Part shown: positions 48,936 to 58,560 of the stretch, piece after piece | Layout: every line of letters begins with the position of its first letter | How positions within the stretch are numbered: the stretch's first letter is position 1 | NCBI GenBank assembly: GCA_029256105.1 | Contig: JAQSYO010000015.1 | Coordinates: forward strand, 62,001 to 126,000 | Length of the DNA stretch: 64,000 nucleotides | Origin: Herbinix sp. | Lineage (GTDB): Bacteria; Bacillota; Clostridia; Lachnospirales; Lachnospiraceae | Reading direction: 5' to 3' | Made by a program: the position numbers and the translations under genes | The notes under the pieces: model-generated | What the model saw: only the letters and a program-made list of their open reading frames with translations | What the model was told of the DNA's origin: nothing | Databases searched by the model: none

Positions 48936-49322
48936 TTAGTTATCAGTTTTCCTTAATTCCTGTTCCTTCTTAACTACCGTCTGTTCATATCTTTCTATTT
49001 TACCATTTAAGCGTTCAATCGTTTTCTTCATTTCATCCATTTTATCTACTAAGTAATTGCGTTGTTCAATTAATAACTCTTTTCTAGCCTCTAGGGTGTC
49101 ATCCCCTTGTTGGAATAAGCTTACATACTCAATTAATATTTCAATCGGAAGACCTGCATTTCTCATGCATTTGATAAATTCTACCCATCTACAGTCTTCT
49201 TCGGTATAATCTCTTAATCCACTTTTATTGCGATTTACACATGGGAGTAATCCCGTGCGTTCATAGTAACGTAAGGTATCCTGTGAAAGATCATATTTTT
49301 TACTTACTTCTGCTATTTTCAT
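48936..49322 (-). CDS. MerR-family transcriptional regulator
   Basis: This 128-residue regulator has a winged helix (IAEVSKKYDLSQDTLRYYERTGLLPCVNRN, residues 2-32) and a coiled coil (about 80-125). The YERTGLLP motif resembles AdhR/NmlR-like regulators; a conserved Cys next to LLP could be redox-sensitive. It lies 90 bp downstream of the hydrolase on the same strand, and the upstream promoter has a 19-bp spacer, so it may regulate the operon from within. An aldo/keto reductase relic follows at once. Confidence 0.92.
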   Translation of the reverse strand: MKIAEVSKKYDLSQDTLRYYERTGLLPCVNRNKSGLRDYTEEDCRWVEFIKCMRNAGLPIEILIEYVSLFQQGDDTLEARKELLIEQRNYLVDKMDEMKKTIERLNGKIERYEQTVVKKEQELRKTDN

Positions 49323-49412
49323 AAATTTATCTCCTCATTACTAATTAACACTCTTTATTGCAAAATTCATCCCGCTGAAACAATAGGCTTTTGACGATTT
49401 AATTTACGCCCT

Positions 49413-50222
49413 TCAAGTGAGTACCTTACCAACAAACCCTAACATAACCTTATTAAATTGGTCTGGTCTTTGCAGTGGTGCGAAATGGCTCACATCCATT
49501 AGAATACTTAATTCGGCATTAGGTATAATTTTGGCTAGATATTCGGCATGCTCTCGCTTAATAAATTCATCATGTTCACTCTGAACAATCAGAACCGGGA
49601 CCTTTATACGCGCCAAATCTAGTGCCGTATAATTGGGCTGTGTGCGTTGCATAATTCCAACTGCATCTACCAATGTTTCAAATTGGTTCGGCGTTGTTGA
49701 TAACCTTGCATAGTCTCTTGAATGGCACTTAAAACAGGTCGTAAGAGTCGGCCCATACTCCGTAATCTGCTTTGTTCCATTATCGTCCATATTACACCCA
49801 AAGAATAATACGCCTGCAACACGGTCTGGCCATAAATCTGCAAAAATGAGCGCAGTGTCAGCACCATCACTCCAACCTACCAGCCCCACCTTCTCAAGTT
49901 GTAAATAATCCAAAACTGCCAAAAGATCAGATGCCATGAGTTGGTAAGTAAACGGCCGATCATCCCTGGTACTTCGACCATGCCCTCTACTATCTATCAA
50001 AACAACTTGATATCCACTACCCAGTAGTGCTGAAACTTGATAACCCCAATTCCCACTATGTCCAAGACCACCGTGCAGCAAAACCACTGGCAAGCCAGTT
50101 CCATAGGTTGAATACCAAATCCTTGCTCCTTGGGTTTCTATATACCCTTGTTCAAGCGCAACTGGTAGTGTTTCTGCACCTTTTTCTTCGAATATTTTCA
50201 GTTCATCATCATAATTTTCCAT
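49413..50222 (-). CDS. Alpha/beta-hydrolase
   Basis: This 269-residue hydrolase has the oxyanion segment VVLLHGGLGHSGNWG, nucleophile Ser in GLVGWSDGADTAL, acid Asp in QSEHDEFI and His in DVSHFAPLQRP. It has no signal peptide. Family roles are esterase or lactonase-like, and the substrate is not inferable. The promoter at 50265-50295 has a MerR-type layout, so the downstream MerR gene probably controls it. Confidence 0.92.
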   Translation of the reverse strand: MENYDDELKIFEEKGAETLPVALEQGYIETQGARIWYSTYGTGLPVVLLHGGLGHSGNWGYQVSALLGSGYQVVLIDSRGHGRSTRDDRPFTYQLMASDLLAVLDYLQLEKVGLVGWSDGADTALIFADLWPDRVAGVLFFGCNMDDNGTKQITEYGPTLTTCFKCHSRDYARLSTTPNQFETLVDAVGIMQRTQPNYTALDLARIKVPVLIVQSEHDEFIKREHAEYLAKIIPNAELSILMDVSHFAPLQRPDQFNKVMLGFVGKVLT

Positions 50223-50264
50223 AATCTTCTCCTTCTGTAATTTATTTTTTTAATCCTATGTTTT

Positions 50265-50295
50265 AGTCTAACATTTGAAGTAGACTCCAAGTCAA
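50265..50295 (-). promoter_or_regulatory. MerR-type promoter with 19-bp spacer for the hydrolase operon
   Basis: On the minus strand TTGACT (50290-50295) and TAGACT (50265-50270) are 19 bp apart. ACTTGGAGT and ACTTCAAAT form an imperfect dyad in the spacer, like AdhR/NmlR operators. Confidence 0.7.
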
Positions 50296-50434
50296 GTTTT
50301 TTTTAAGTTTCTGATGTAAGTTTCTGATCTTAATATTTTTGACCATAGTCTTTCTGACCTTAGTCCTTATGTAACATTATGTCAAATAATACATAAAATA
50401 TAGAGAATAAGGAAGTTAAGGAGGAAAATTATTT

Positions 50435-50989
50435 ATGTTTATTCCAAATGGTTCAGAAGATTTTTTCATGGATGATGACTTTGAAGTAGAAGAAAAATAC
50501 AAAGAGGACAAATACAAAGATGACATATTTAAAGAATACAAATGTAAAAGTGACAAATGTAAAGATGACAAGTACAAAGATGACATATACAAAGATGATA
50601 TATACAAAGAATACAAATGCAAAGAAGACAAGTGCAAAGAAGACAAATGCAAAGATGATAAATGCAAAGATGGAAAACACAAAGACGATGAATGTTGTGT
50701 AAGTATAAATATTTTTTGCGATGGTCATAATAAGGAAATCAAGTTCAAAGAGAACGATTACAAAGAGGATTACAAAAAAGAATGTGAGCACAAGAAAGAA
50801 AAATGTTGTGTTAATATAAATATCTTTTGTGATAAAAATAAAAAGGAATCTAAGTCCAGAGAAGACGATTATAAAGAGGATTTCAAAAAAGAATATTATC
50901 GTAAAGAAGATGAAAAATGCTGTGTTTCGGTAAATATCTTTTGTGATGATGTTAAAAAGGAATCCAAGTACGAAAAAGAGGAATATTAA
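50435..50989 (+). CDS. Lys/Asp/Cys-rich repeat protein
   Basis: This 184-residue protein has no signal peptide. Residues about 18-88 consist of a 4-5-residue pattern rich in K, D and E (KYKED, KYKDD, KCKED). The second half has three units, each with CCV(S/N)(I/V)NIFCD: ECCVSINIFCD, KCCVNINIFCD, KCCVSVNIFCD, about 40 residues apart. ATG follows AAGGAGGAAAATTATTT. Its function is unknown; a spore or metal-binding protein is a guess. The DNA of the first half is itself a repeat. Confidence 0.75.
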   Translation: MFIPNGSEDFFMDDDFEVEEKYKEDKYKDDIFKEYKCKSDKCKDDKYKDDIYKDDIYKEYKCKEDKCKEDKCKDDKCKDGKHKDDECCVSINIFCDGHNKEIKFKENDYKEDYKKECEHKKEKCCVNINIFCDKNKKESKSREDDYKEDFKKEYYRKEDEKCCVSVNIFCDDVKKESKYEKEEY

Positions 50990-51313
50990 GAAGTATTAAA
51001 GTAATAGGTACGTAGGATGGTATTACGTATGGATAATATCCTTTTTGATAAATTACGTAAAATTATTTTATATTTATTATTAATTTTTCCAATATTATAC
51101 AAATTAGCCTGCGCGGGTTTATTGCCTTAGCGTGGGCTTAATAAATTATCTATTTTATAACATCTGGTATGCTTAAGAGTAAATCGATTGTTTACATATA
51201 TTCAATCGCTCCATTGAAAAAGTTAGTATGTAAGAAGATTATTTTTATCATTAGAGTAAACCAGTAGCGAGCTGTTTATGGCCGCTCGCTACTGTACTAA
51301 CTTAGTTATTCAT
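50990..51313. other. Intergenic region with two hairpins
   Basis: CAGTAGCGAGC (51262-51272) pairs with GCTCGCTACTG (51284-51294) and probably ends the gene at 51314. GGAT/TATTA with TAATATCC (51014-51042) followed by TTTTTGA may end the repeat-protein gene. No gene was found. Confidence 0.65.
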
Positions 51314-52000
51314 TTAATTATCAGCATTACAGGAATACTTAAACTCCGGCTGTGTCTGAATATAATAGCCTGATCTTACTTGGCTGATCCAGTTTTGAAA
51401 GATTGATTTCCAATCATTCTTATCAAAGAATGCTTCGATTGGATTAGCGGCCGTTGAATCCCACTCTAAAATTAGAAATGGACCGATACCAAAGGACCAA
51501 ATGCCATTCTGCTCCACTCCGGTTTCCCTGATTAGTAGAATCGGTTGCCCAAACTGATATGCCATTCCTGGTTCAATCTGTGCGAATGGGCTTCCCTCCC
51601 ATGTAGTTCCTGACAACGGTTGCCCTAAGTTATTCTCCTGAAGTTCCACAAGTCTCTGTCTTAAATTAAGTGAAACCATCCCATAACTAGAGGTAATCAT
51701 ACGACGAATATTGGTTAATGGTGTTTCTGGATATTGTTCTGTGATTGGTAGTGTTCTAGGAAAAAGTATTGCCTTTTTTATTTGTCTTATCATCGTATCA
51801 ACGAATTGCTGCTGTACTGCATTTAATCTACTCGGATGACTTAAAAACACAGGTATCCGAAATATCAGATTCGATGATTCTTTCATTTGTTCAGTTGGTT
51901 CTAAAAATAGGCTTTTATCTGTGTTATCTCTATCCTTATATTCTTGAATTTTTATAGTTCTATCTATTTCAGGATAACTCTTAAAGTAATTTATATTCAT
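51314..52000 (-). CDS. Orphan protein, possibly TIR- or nucleoside-hydrolase-like fold
   Basis: This 228-residue cytoplasmic protein has FRIPVFLSHPSRLNAVQQQF (about 46-65), then LPITEQYPETPLTNIRRMI and GMVSLNLRQRL. WEGSPFAQIEPGMAYQFGQP and ILLIRETGVEQNG follow. This order recalls Rossmann-like nucleoside-deoxyribosyltransferase or TIR-like domains, with Glu at the position of their active-site acid; this is pattern resemblance only. ATG follows AAGGAGGGGGGATT. It has no partner gene, which makes a defence role speculative. Confidence 0.5.
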   Translation of the reverse strand: MNINYFKSYPEIDRTIKIQEYKDRDNTDKSLFLEPTEQMKESSNLIFRIPVFLSHPSRLNAVQQQFVDTMIRQIKKAILFPRTLPITEQYPETPLTNIRRMITSSYGMVSLNLRQRLVELQENNLGQPLSGTTWEGSPFAQIEPGMAYQFGQPILLIRETGVEQNGIWSFGIGPFLILEWDSTAANPIEAFFDKNDWKSIFQNWISQVRSGYYIQTQPEFKYSCNADN

Positions 52001-52391
52001 AATAATCCCCCCTCCTTATATATTATGAAGTCAAAGATTAAAAGTTCGTATTTTCAACATAATTCTAGCTTTTACGACATTATACAAATAATATAGATTA
52101 ACCAAACTACACTGTAACCCTAAGGGACGCATGTATCGACAGCTTGATTATTTAGTCAAAATTAAAAAAGACGAATTGCTCCTAAAATGTAACCTATATT
52201 AATAGCACTTATATTATGTGTCTATTCTATAGGTTACATTTTTATTAAACAATACATCTTTCTTAATATTTAGTATGATTATAATAGTTTCCATTCTTTT
52301 TATAATGTAACTGAACCATCTTCTAATGGGTGTCTTTATTATCACAACGCATCATCAAGATAGGAGTACCACGTTCATCAAGCCATTTCCT
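52001..52391. other. Intergenic region with a long hairpin
   Basis: AAAATGTAACCTATA (52184-52198) pairs with TATAGGTTACATTTT (52228-52242) across a 29-base loop. It is followed by TATTAAAC, so it may terminate the gene at 52392 on the minus strand or be a folded RNA. No gene was found. Confidence 0.55.
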
Positions 52392-54092
52392 TTACATTTG
52401 AGCATTAAATAAACTCTTTATCTTATAAATTACATCATCCGAATCTGCATTGATACTGGAAGCTTCATTGATGTTGGATATGGCCTGCAAAGCATCAATA
52501 TTCGCATTATACCCGATCGTATAGATAGGAATACCACTTTCCCCAATAACGGGCTCTACATATTCCAACGAATGTCCTTCATTCGTTTCACCATCACTCA
52601 ATAAGAATAGCATTAATTTAGCGTTTGGATTGCTTTCCTTTGCTTCGAGTAACATTTTTATCCCAACTGTGATACCATCATAGGTTGCGGTACCACCGGA
52701 AGCTTGTAAATCTTCGACTGCACCTTGAAAATACGCTCTTTGATTCAGATCAAATTTCGCAATCGGTACTTCTATTGTTACATCAGAGCTATAACTTACT
52801 AATCCGACTAAATTGTTATCGTTAATGTACTGTGCGCCATTAATCAAACTCTTTTTAAGCTGCCCGATAGGATCTCCATCCATACTTCCACTTATATCAG
52901 CAACAAATATTGCTATGATATCTTTACCGCCGTCTTTATTCTCTTTCCACAGCTGTTGCGCCTGTAATATGGTACCACCATTCTTATCATATTTCTCACT
53001 CGTGTAACTGTCTAAACCATTAAATCCATACTCCTTAGCCAATGCTTGGGAGCTTCCATTTAAGCAGTACTCTGAAAACTTGTCTAAAACTGCTTTCTTT
53101 TCAACCGGGAGAGTTCCTACTTCATATAATGGATTATCATGCCGAATACCAAAAGGAATAAACTCATACTTCGATAATTCCTCGTCATTTACATAAGTCT
53201 GGTACTCCATAACCATTCCATCCAATTTACCGGACGCCGCACTTTCTCTCATCTGCATTGTGGTATAAGCTACATATGGAACATTATTCTGAAATGAGGT
53301 GAAGCCTTCTTTTGCTTTGTCACTCAATAAATCATTGGGATCATTGTTGTAAAGCGTACTGAGTAGGAAATTCAAACCCGTGGAACTCGCTTGAGGATTG
53401 GTGTAACCCATGATCATTTCATTGCTCACGACTGCTTTCAAGACTGATTGCATATCCGCTTTACCGTAATTGTTCTCCAATTTTTCCTTAGTACTCTTGC
53501 TAACAAGGATTCCTGCTATGTTGCCTACCAGTCTATCCGCTTCTATTGTTACTTCCCCTCCTTGGGTATTAATAAGATTCCCCCATAATTCTGAGGAGGG
53601 TGTGAATGCATCCGGTATATATTTATTCGATATGATATAATCCGCGCCTAAACCGGAGGCAATATTTCTAATTGATACTGAAATAGATTTCCCATCCACT
53701 TCATATCCTTGTGAATTGAACTCCTCCGCTACTTCTAAAATCCAACCATCCTTATTCTTGCCTGATTTTTCCGGACTTGCGAAAATTTCAATGTTAATAT
53801 CTCCAGTTCCTTCTACTACGAAGGGATACTTACTGATGTCCGGTAATTCGTCATATAAGGATGGTGGTGTTAATTCTATGGATGCTTTTCTTGGATTGTT
53901 TGTATTGACCTGAATCCCTTTGGTCAAATAATCCATCTTCTCATTTAAGCCTTTCGTATTATAAGCCTCCAATTCCTTTTGATTCCTATCGTTTCCATCG
54001 GAACCTCTGCTAACTAACGATACCACGATTAGCACAACTACAAAAATCATTGCTATTCCCGCAACAAACTTTACTAAATTTCCTCTATTCAT
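52392..54092 (-). CDS. Membrane-anchored fusion of solute-binding and VWA domains
   Basis: This 566-residue protein has an N-terminal helix (KFVAGIAMIFVVVLIVVSLV, about 6-26) and a periplasmic-binding-like domain (about 80-360; IEIFASPEKSG, NIASGLGADYIISNKYIPDA, NEMIMGYTNPQASSTG). A C-terminal VWA domain (about 385-560) has a metal site: FVADISGSMDGDP, GGTATYDG and LLSDGETNEG. The VWA metal residues are intact. The substrate or ligand is unknown. I chose ATG 54092. It starts 4 bp after the stop of the coiled-coil membrane gene. Confidence 0.88.
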   Translation of the reverse strand: MNRGNLVKFVAGIAMIFVVVLIVVSLVSRGSDGNDRNQKELEAYNTKGLNEKMDYLTKGIQVNTNNPRKASIELTPPSLYDELPDISKYPFVVEGTGDINIEIFASPEKSGKNKDGWILEVAEEFNSQGYEVDGKSISVSIRNIASGLGADYIISNKYIPDAFTPSSELWGNLINTQGGEVTIEADRLVGNIAGILVSKSTKEKLENNYGKADMQSVLKAVVSNEMIMGYTNPQASSTGLNFLLSTLYNNDPNDLLSDKAKEGFTSFQNNVPYVAYTTMQMRESAASGKLDGMVMEYQTYVNDEELSKYEFIPFGIRHDNPLYEVGTLPVEKKAVLDKFSEYCLNGSSQALAKEYGFNGLDSYTSEKYDKNGGTILQAQQLWKENKDGGKDIIAIFVADISGSMDGDPIGQLKKSLINGAQYINDNNLVGLVSYSSDVTIEVPIAKFDLNQRAYFQGAVEDLQASGGTATYDGITVGIKMLLEAKESNPNAKLMLFLLSDGETNEGHSLEYVEPVIGESGIPIYTIGYNANIDALQAISNINEASSINADSDDVIYKIKSLFNAQM

Positions 54093-54096
54093 CCTT

Positions 54097-54825
54097 CTAT
54101 TCCCTCCCATTGTTATATTTTTTAGTTAATTCATCTATTACATCTTCATGATCTACACGTAGACTTTGCATTGCATTCACTACATCTCTCAGTTTACTAA
54201 TATCCTTTTCTGCTTTCACTTCTCCCATTCGTGATGTTTCCGTAATCAACGATTCAAATTCCATCAGAATTTCATTATTCTTATGTACCTGTTCCTCAAT
54301 ATATCCTATATTCTGTCTTATAACATCCGCTATTCCTTCATCATCAAATATTTCCAACCGGTTTACTAATCTTTCTATATTAATCACGATTGCATCTTCA
54401 ACAGTTTGTACCAATTCACCTATAGCACCACTGTCTTTTGAATTTAGTTCTACATCTGCAACTTGAAACATGACATTTTTACGTCTTTTAAATCTCAATA
54501 TTTGTTCATTCACCAAGTCAATGCATCTTCTTATCTGTGGATTCGTATATTTTTTATGGTAATCTGCCAACAGGTAATTCAATCGATCTAACTCAGTGAC
54601 TTTATCCTCTTGGGTTATCTCATGTACTGTAACACCGAAGGTATACTTATATAAAATCGTTATCGAAATTAACAATACTAAGAATATACCCATAATCATA
54701 ACTGTTTTCGCCACATCCCCAGCTTGTACTCTGCTAACAATAATAGCGGCAATCGGGATAGTTAATACAGCACTTATTGCTACTATCCAGTACAATGTAT
54801 AATTTTTGTTACTATTCTTCCTCAT
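54097..54825 (-). CDS. Membrane protein with coiled coil, partner of the VWA protein
   Basis: This 242-residue protein has two N-terminal helices (TLYWIVAISAVLTIPIAAIIV, about 9-30, and VMIMGIFLVLLISITILYKY, about 42-62), then a long helical, largely charged cytoplasmic region. It has no known motif, but resembles XpaC/TelA-associated proteins. It is the first gene of a two-gene operon with the VWA fusion protein. Confidence 0.7.
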   Translation of the reverse strand: MRKNSNKNYTLYWIVAISAVLTIPIAAIIVSRVQAGDVAKTVMIMGIFLVLLISITILYKYTFGVTVHEITQEDKVTELDRLNYLLADYHKKYTNPQIRRCIDLVNEQILRFKRRKNVMFQVADVELNSKDSGAIGELVQTVEDAIVINIERLVNRLEIFDDEGIADVIRQNIGYIEEQVHKNNEILMEFESLITETSRMGEVKAEKDISKLRDVVNAMQSLRVDHEDVIDELTKKYNNGRE

Positions 54826-55356
54826 ATTACCTCCATATTATCGCTTATTGAAATCACTCTTAGGTTAAGATGATAATTACTATTAAATGGCTCGCCACAG
54901 TTATACAATTAATCTTAAATTTCTATATGAGTAAAGTAAAATTAAAATGTTTGATGCTATTATATAATGAATACATTAAAATTTCTACCATATATTTCTT
55001 ATATTTTCCTTAGAATTTACAGCGTTACAGTCCCAATCCATGGATCTCATTAATACTCATTCCTGCAACCGATATAATCTCCTACTAAAGCCCATGTTAA
55101 AATAATATATTTACGCAAAAGAAGACCAACAAACAACCTTAGTCTGTTGGTCTTTTGGTTCGTTACTTATAATATTCATTTTAAAGCTAGCTTTACTTCC
55201 ATCCATCATACACGATATCTGTATCTATATCAGCGGATATAGGAATACTTGTTTGATTAATAAGAAAGGACTAAAAAAGCCTTCAAACAAAATTGAAGGC
55301 TTTTTAATACTACATTTCATAACAAATTAATATGTAAGCACAAGTAAAAGTGAACA
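54826..55356. other. Intergenic region with two terminator-like hairpins
   Basis: AAGACCAACA (55122-55131) pairs with TGTTGGTCTT (55145-55154). AAAAAGCCTTCAA (55273-55285) pairs with TTGAAGGCTTTTT (55292-55304) and ends the chemotaxis receptor gene. No gene was found. Confidence 0.7.
55273..55304 (-). terminator. Terminator of the chemotaxis receptor gene
   Basis: The stem AAAAAGCCTTCAA/TTGAAGGCTTTTT is perfect with a 6-base loop and has a T5 run at each end, so it works on either strand. Confidence 0.85.
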
Positions 55357-57459
55357 CTAACTAATCTTAAATATTTTTATTGAATCTTCCAAAATCTTAG
55401 CATTATTAGCAAGTTCTAATGCAGCAAATCTCATACGCTCCACGGAATCGATCTGATTCAGTGCTGTAGCACTCATTTCTTCAGAAGCTGCTGCGGTTTC
55501 TTCCGAAACAGCAGATATATCTTGGATAGCATCCATTGTACTATCCTTTGTAGCTTCAATTTTCTTAATACCGCTAGAAATATTATTTAAGTTATTTGCT
55601 AAGTCATTAACATGATCATTAATGAAATCAAATACTTGAATTGTTTTATTCAGTGACACTGTCTGAGATGCAACGATACCTTCTGCTTGCTTCGCAGTAT
55701 CAATGGTATCCTTTGTTTTTGTATTAATTTCCTTTACGATATTTTGAATTTGATTAGCAGCTTGTACTGACTGGTCTGCTAATTTACGAATTTCATCTGC
55801 TACAACTGCAAATCCTCGGCCTGCATCTCCTGCTCTTGCTGCTTCGATAGAAGCATTTAAGGATAGTAAATTAGTTTGGGATGCAATGTCATTTATCGTC
55901 GACACAAATCCTGCAATATTTTTGGATTGTATCTCAAACTCTTGAATTTTAGATATTACATTATGAGTAATATCTGCTGTAGCTTTTGATTTTTCATTCA
56001 GCTCATTGACAATAACAATACCTTCTCCAGCTATAAGCTTTGTGTTGTCGGCAATCATTTCAATTTCATTGGTATTATTATATACATGATTAATCTGTTC
56101 GGATAGTCCAGCCATTTGAACTAAGCACTGTTCTGTATCACTGGCTTGTTGCACTACACCTCTCTCAATATCATCAATCGTTTGTGAAATGCCCTTCGCT
56201 GCTACTAAAAGCTCCTCAGAGGTATCGGACATGCCATCAGCAGAACTACTTACTTTGGTACCGACTTCTTGAACCTCACCAATCAACTTTCTCATATTAC
56301 CCATCATATTTGCGATACCATCTGACAGAACTAAAAACTCATCATTGCTTTTCGTGAAGAATTTAGTAGTTAAGTCTCCCTTTGAAGCTTGGGATATCGA
56401 TTTCATTAAGGAACTGATAGCAATACTAACTCCTCCTGCAATAAATATTATCATAAAAACTGCAAAAATAATGGCAACAGTTACAAATGTTATATTTAAT
56501 TTTTTTAAATCATCTACTTGATTTAATATCGTTGCTTTGGGTATTAATGCACATAAGGTGACATTCGCATCCGTAAGCTTACAATAAAGAAATAAATATT
56601 CCTTATCATTATATGTCTCATAATAAGAACCACTAGTCTCAACGCTAGCGCCTACTTTATCAAAATGCTTTAGATTGGAAAATATCGTTTCCTCCGTTGT
56701 ACTAGTTAACACTTCTCTCCCATCGTTGTTAATAAGTCCAACTATACTACCTTTGCCTAAATCATACTTGGCAAACATGTCCAAAACCTGTTGTTTTGAA
56801 ATATCAATAACTACAAACCCCTTGTTTGTAGTCATTTTCTTGATGATAGAGATAGCATAATTATCTGTATTATATTTGTTATCACCATCAACGAGTTTTT
56901 GATCCAAACCATTATGACTTCCGACCCAGACATACTGAACGGTTTTATCTTCAAAATACTTTGCTTCAGGGGCCTCCATAAATGCGGTATAAAGGCTGTC
57001 ACTTAATGGTGCTGCAGTTGATATCCCTTTACCGGTTGCTCCAAATAAATGAATACCTGATATAAATGAATTGGTTTCCTTGGCAAGTGCGATACTACTC
57101 TGAATTGTAGACTGTTGATTAAACGTACTTAACATATCTGCAGCATCGCTCTTTTTGTTGTAATATACCCTGACATCCGGAAGCGAGATTAATTCCTGGG
57201 TCTTTTCCTCAATCGTATTAAAACCGAAACCCAAATAATCCCCTACTGCATTCAATGTTCCTGCTGAAGTTTTTTCATAATTGCTGATAATCGCTTTTTC
57301 TGACATTTGATAAGATTTCAAACCATAAATGCCCAATAAAATAACCGGAATAAGTAATCCAATAAATAATTTAACCCGAATGCTCAAGATCTTTTTAAAT
57401 ACATTTGCTAAGAAACCTAAAAATACATTCAATTTCAAAAGCTGTAACACATTTTTCAT
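55357..57459 (-). CDS. Methyl-accepting chemotaxis protein
   Basis: This 700-residue receptor has helices at about 28-48 and 325-350 around an extracellular Cache-type sensor domain. A HAMP domain (about 352-400) and the cytoplasmic signalling domain follow. The signalling hairpin tip reads [20 protein letters not shown] and [17 protein letters not shown]. The ligand is unknown. ATG follows AAAAGGGGCGGGGAT. No other chemotaxis gene is in the window. Confidence 0.95.
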   Translation of the reverse strand: MKNVLQLLKLNVFLGFLANVFKKILSIRVKLFIGLLIPVILLGIYGLKSYQMSEKAIISNYEKTSAGTLNAVGDYLGFGFNTIEEKTQELISLPDVRVYYNKKSDAADMLSTFNQQSTIQSSIALAKETNSFISGIHLFGATGKGISTAAPLSDSLYTAFMEAPEAKYFEDKTVQYVWVGSHNGLDQKLVDGDNKYNTDNYAISIIKKMTTNKGFVVIDISKQQVLDMFAKYDLGKGSIVGLINNDGREVLTSTTEETIFSNLKHFDKVGASVETSGSYYETYNDKEYLFLYCKLTDANVTLCALIPKATILNQVDDLKKLNITFVTVAIIFAVFMIIFIAGGVSIAISSLMKSISQASKGDLTTKFFTKSNDEFLVLSDGIANMMGNMRKLIGEVQEVGTKVSSSADGMSDTSEELLVAAKGISQTIDDIERGVVQQASDTEQCLVQMAGLSEQINHVYNNTNEIEMIADNTKLIAGEGIVIVNELNEKSKATADITHNVISKIQEFEIQSKNIAGFVSTINDIASQTNLLSLNASIEAARAGDAGRGFAVVADEIRKLADQSVQAANQIQNIVKEINTKTKDTIDTAKQAEGIVASQTVSLNKTIQVFDFINDHVNDLANNLNNISSGIKKIEATKDSTMDAIQDISAVSEETAAASEEMSATALNQIDSVERMRFAALELANNAKILEDSIKIFKIS

Positions 57460-57836
57460 ATCCCCGCCCCTTTTCTGTAGTAATGTCCCTCAACATTGTT
57501 TTTTGTCATTATCATTGTTAATTATAACTAATTATATACCATTTTTTGCTTTTTGACTAGATAATTTGACATATATATTATAAATATATGTAATCATCTC
57601 TAATTACTTCATAAATTTACACTTTCTTTCATGATTCACTCTAGTATTTATAAACTAAGTTATTACTTCTGATGATATACATTAAAGCCTTATGTCTATT
57701 TTTCATATAAATCATTATTTATTTAGTGTAGTGCGGTCGAGAATTAATTATATAGCTTTTCGTTTCCTTATCAAAGTAGCATTTTACAGAAAGTAGAATA
57801 TAATGTCTATAGTATAAATTGAAAGGAAGTGTTCCT
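57460..57836. other. Intergenic region between divergent genes
   Basis: The region holds the promoters of the chemotaxis receptor and the amidase. I found no gene or strong hairpin. Confidence 0.4.
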
Positions 57837-58406
57837 TTGGCTATCAAGATTTTTATTGATCAAGGTCACAATCCTAGTGGATATTTTAATAGTGGTGCAG
57901 AAGGGAATGGCCTGACTGAATCGGAAATAAATTATCAGGTGGGTATTAATTTACAAAGACTATTAAATGATGATCCCAGATTTGACGCGCGTGTATCAAG
58001 ACCAACCCCTACCACTGTTCTAGGTACTAATAATGCAACCAGTCTACAGGAAAGAGTTCGTATGGCGAATGAATGGCCTGCGGATTATTTCATTAGTATA
58101 CATTGTAATTCAAACCCAAATCCAGCAATTAATGGTACTGAGGTTTATATCTATCAATACAAAACTCAGGCAAACTGGTTGGCAGTGCAAGTTATGAACG
58201 GGGTTACCCAGACTGTTGGAACAAGAAATAATGGAATTCGATTAAATCCATCTCTGTATGTATTGAGACGAACTCAAATGCCATCCATATTAGTTGAATT
58301 AGGGTACTTAAGTAATACTTCCGACGCACAAAAACTAAGAGATAATCAAAGCGGCTTCGCATATGGAATTTATCTGGGAATTATGAGATATTTCGGGTTC
58401 ATGTAG
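57837..58406 (+). CDS. N-acetylmuramoyl-L-alanine amidase (Amidase_3)
   Basis: This 189-residue zinc amidase cleaves the peptide-glycan bond of peptidoglycan. Zinc and catalytic residues appear in order: FIDQGHNPSG (His11), GLTESEINYQV (Glu28), FISIHCNSN and ILVELGYLSN. No signal peptide is seen, as in mother-cell lysis amidases of the CwlC type. The start is TTG 57837 with AAGGAAG 7 bp upstream. It stands alone, with a terminator at 58496. Confidence 0.92.
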   Translation: MAIKIFIDQGHNPSGYFNSGAEGNGLTESEINYQVGINLQRLLNDDPRFDARVSRPTPTTVLGTNNATSLQERVRMANEWPADYFISIHCNSNPNPAINGTEVYIYQYKTQANWLAVQVMNGVTQTVGTRNNGIRLNPSLYVLRRTQMPSILVELGYLSNTSDAQKLRDNQSGFAYGIYLGIMRYFGFM

Positions 58407-58495
58407 AATTTTTTCTCAAAATCATAGAAAACATTTTGGTAGGAGTATTGATTGATACTGGCCGTTACGTCATTAACGTTCTCGTTAAGGAAGCA

Positions 58496-58530
58496 AAATC
58501 CCGAAACTTTATAACATAGTTTCGGGATTT
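58496..58530. terminator. Bidirectional terminator
   Basis: AAATCCCGAAACT pairs perfectly with AGTTTCGGGATTT over a 9-base loop, between convergent amidase and GNAT genes. Confidence 0.8.
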
Positions 58531-58560
58531 CAATGTATACCATATATTTCCTACCTTATA

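Noticed and set aside
50416..50682. Minus-strand ORF with Ser-Leu repeats
   Set aside because: It is the antisense shadow of the charged repeat gene, where the sense strand has a ribosome site.
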